Of a stretch of DNA of 6,084 nucleotides, positions 6,022-6,084 are shown one piece after another (position 1 is the stretch's first letter; every line of letters starts with the position of its first letter). This DNA comes from an uncultured Johnsonella sp. (GTDB lineage Bacteria; Bacillota; Clostridia; Lachnospirales; Lachnospiraceae). The translations under genes and the position numbers were made by a program. The notes beneath the pieces are model-generated. The model was given only the letters and a program-made list of their open reading frames with translations. It searched no databases and was not told the DNA's origin. The DNA lies in NCBI GenBank assembly GCA_905373785.1, contig CAJPUK010000126.1, forward strand, positions 1 through 6,084. The letters are read 5' to 3'.

Positions 6022-6084
6022 TCAATCATACCCGCAACCCTTTTTCAAAGCTTCGACAAATTCACACAGACTGCGGAACTCGTG
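6022..6084 (-). CDS. Possible C-terminal end of a convergent gene, unidentified
   Basis: Reading the minus strand from the window edge, 20 sense codons (ending EALKKGCGYD) precede TGA at 6024-6022. The other two minus frames close within 13 codons. G+C rises abruptly from about 20% in 5973-6021 to about 46% here, which fits a coding end starting at this point. A 20-codon open frame is expected by chance more than a third of the time, so support is weak. I do not recognise the family from this fragment. Confidence 0.3.
   Translation of the reverse strand, partial: HEFRSLCEFVEALKKGCGYD

Noticed and set aside
6015..6031. Hairpin GTATAATTCAATCATAC near the window end as a terminator
   Set aside because: The stem has only four consecutive pairs plus a mismatch and is separated by four bases from the minus-strand T run; too weak to call.
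1..6084. Mobile elements, CRISPR arrays, tRNA or rRNA genes, toxin-antitoxin or defence genes
   Set aside because: None seen by eye: genes fill nearly all of the window, the gaps are short, and there are no direct repeat arrays, transposase motifs or tRNA-like cloverleaf segments.

Overview
The window is about 6.1 kb of AT-rich DNA, roughly 35-37% GC by eye. It carries the conserved block yidC-jag-mnmE-mnmG-rsmG, all on the + strand. This order is typical of Firmicutes, where it lies beside the replication origin (rpmH-rnpA-yidD upstream, parAB/noc-type genes or dnaA nearby). Heavy use of ATA (Ile) and AGA (Arg), G-rich Shine-Dalgarno (SD) sites, and the wording of the YidC, Jag and RsmG sequences suggest an anaerobic clostridial relative, most likely Lachnospiraceae. 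That family-level placement is inference.

Layout. Positions 1-771 hold the C-terminal part of the YidC insertase, whose 5' end is outside the window. After 99 bp comes jag/khpB (871-1782), a KH-R3H RNA-binding protein. The 172-bp gap 1783-1954 contains a probable Rho-independent terminator, two candidate sigma-A promoters and a 15-bp AT-rich palindrome, so mnmE probably starts a new transcription unit. mnmE (1955-3325) and mnmG (3356-5239) are 30 bp apart and encode the two halves of the tRNA wobble-uridine modification enzyme. rsmG, the 16S rRNA m7G methyltransferase, follows almost at once. Its last 203 codons (5361-5972) are intact, but its N-terminal segment, starting at a TTG at 5242, lies in another frame. 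The final 112 bases hold an AT-rich stretch and possibly the tail of a convergent gene.

How the genes relate. YidC inserts membrane proteins and Jag/KhpB is its usual genetic neighbour. MnmE, MnmG and RsmG act on the decoding machinery: MnmE and MnmG build the (c)mnm5 group on U34 of certain tRNAs, and RsmG methylates the 530-loop of 16S rRNA.

Main point of interest. This is a core housekeeping region and I see no previously undescribed system. The observation most worth checking is the apparent single-frame disruption near the 5' end of rsmG. It is either a sequencing or assembly error or a real mutation; loss of RsmG is known in other bacteria to give low-level streptomycin resistance. Secondary points are the regulatory-looking gap before mnmE and two consensus DnaA boxes inside yidC and jag.
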